Source of the DNA: Auanema rhodensis
Taxonomy: Eukaryota; Nematoda; Chromadorea; Rhabditida; Rhabditidae
Direction: 5' to 3'
DNA length: 64,000 bases
NCBI GenBank assembly: GCA_964057225.1
Contig: OZ059898.1
Span: 16,345,267-16,409,266, forward strand
In this document: in pieces, positions 62,964 to 64,000 of the stretch
Layout: every line of letters starts with the position of its first letter
Numbering within the stretch: position 1 is the stretch's first letter
Translations under genes and position numbers: made by a program
The notes under the pieces: model-generated
Seen by the model: the letters and a program-made list of their open reading frames with translations, nothing else
Told to the model about the DNA's origin: nothing
Database searches by the model: none

Positions 62964-63621
62964 CTGAATTTAATAAATTATATTAAATATTACAAAGATA
63001 TGAGAATTTTTACATAAAATATATAGCTTCCATTTCAATATTTTAACTATGATCAGAGAAATTTGAAACAAAAATTGAAAAAAATCTATAAATTAGAGCT
63101 CGGAATAATTGTCACAGAACAAGGAGACACGTCATCCGACCATCGAAAAAGACAGCAGACTGAAAGATAACAGAAACATTATGAAAGAATACCATTATGA
63201 AGGAACACAATCAATAATTAACAGTTTATGAAGCTTCTAAGTTAATACCAGATTTGATAAGAAAATTATTAAAGATAATATCTATAAAGAGAAATTATAG
63301 TAATAAGTTGAGTAAAAACGATAAAAACTTATATAAACGTATGCATATATGCATAATTAATTTTGTTGTATTGTTTCATTGACAAAACATTAAAAAAATA
63401 AATGCTCGCAGAATATTTCAAATTGTTTTACGCGCTAAATAACATTTGGGTATTTAATTTAAATATTCTAATAACATACAATCATATAAACAACAAACAA
63501 TTTTTTAAATGTAAAGTAAAGTTCTGAAAATCTATTTAAATTCAAATTATTCAAATTATCTTTCTTCATAGGTATGAAAACCTTCACAATTTCTCAGTTT
63601 TATGTATAAAATTGAAAGTAA

Positions 63622-63674
<53 letters not shown>

Positions 63675-64000
63675 AATAGTAAATATTAAGTTTATATTAT
63701 TTCTTTCTTTCTTTCTTGATATATGTGTAAACGGATCATCTAATTTGAATATTAGGATTTGATCCTGACTCTCACGTTACGCGTATCTTCTTAATTAGCA
63801 TAAATCATTCAAATCATTATATTGGTATAAACAGTATAGTTTACTAATTGAAGATATTATGTGCTATTTGTATATATATAAGGATATATAATATAAAATA
63901 TATAATTAGTATTAGTTATTGCTTATGTGCGTATGTACCAAAGTTTAATTTCTAAAATACATTTCAAATCTAAGCTTCAGTTCAAGTTCAAATTTTTTAT
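62964..64000. other. AT-rich flank with ATT microsatellite
   Basis: No gene can be supported. It may include the missing first exon of the gene at 61954-62963. An (ATT)n run of about 45 bp lies at about 63622-63667. Confidence 0.5.
63622..63667. repeat. ATT trinucleotide microsatellite
   Basis: About fifteen uninterrupted ATT units. Confidence 0.9.

Overview
The window reads as AT-rich nematode nuclear DNA. Four things point there: genes made of many small exons split by introns mostly 40-50 bp long, with 3' splice sites of tttcag or ttttag; two secreted fatty-acid-binding proteins of the nematode As-p18 type; a seven-TM receptor carrying the motif typical of the nematode Sra/Sre chemoreceptor families; and one-copy metazoan genes with nematode-like lengths. 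I cannot name the species. The mix of ttttag and tttcag acceptors and the very AT-rich spacers look unlike C. elegans itself.

Layout. 1-3372 is a tandem satellite (130-135 bp unit, about 26 copies) that runs off the left edge and becomes an alternating 265 bp dimer on its right side. 3373-6065 shows no convincing gene. 6066-7860 (-) is a class A peptide-type GPCR in nine exons. 7861-19437 is an 11.6 kb AT-rich stretch with microsatellites and purine/pyrimidine tracts but no gene I can defend. 19438-21610 (+) holds two tandem secreted fatty-acid-binding protein genes. 23978-25865 (+) is a Sre-type chemoreceptor.

26033-50636 is a dense housekeeping block: extracellular heparan 6-O-endosulfatase SUL-1 (-), METTL9/DREV methyltransferase (+), a ZC2HC1 zinc-finger protein (-), the RhoGEF ECT2 (-), the H3K27 demethylase UTX/KDM6A (+), an AMPK gamma subunit (-), a TRMT10C/MRPP1-like mitochondrial tRNA methyltransferase (-) and an aldo-keto reductase (+). 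Several are head-to-head pairs sharing short promoters (sul-1/METTL9 about 220 bp, MRPP1/AKR about 220 bp, ECT2/UTX about 800 bp).

51108-52866 (+) is an ionotropic-receptor-like gene with no amino-terminal domain. 54377-57414 (+) is an SLC26 anion transporter with a STAS domain. 60693-62963 holds two convergent four-TM genes, the first MARVEL-like. The right end (63000-64000) is AT-rich with an ATT microsatellite.

Most exon models were rebuilt by hand from splice signals, phase and family alignment. Summed exon lengths divide by three for every model I worked through completely (GPCR, both FABPs, sre, sul-1, METTL9, ZC2HC1, first MARVEL gene). I did not find an operon-like or clearly novel multi-gene system. 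The oddities most worth checking are the satellite higher-order structure, a GC-AG intron in METTL9, a GC-rich block inside a UTX intron and a 28-nt intron in the last gene.
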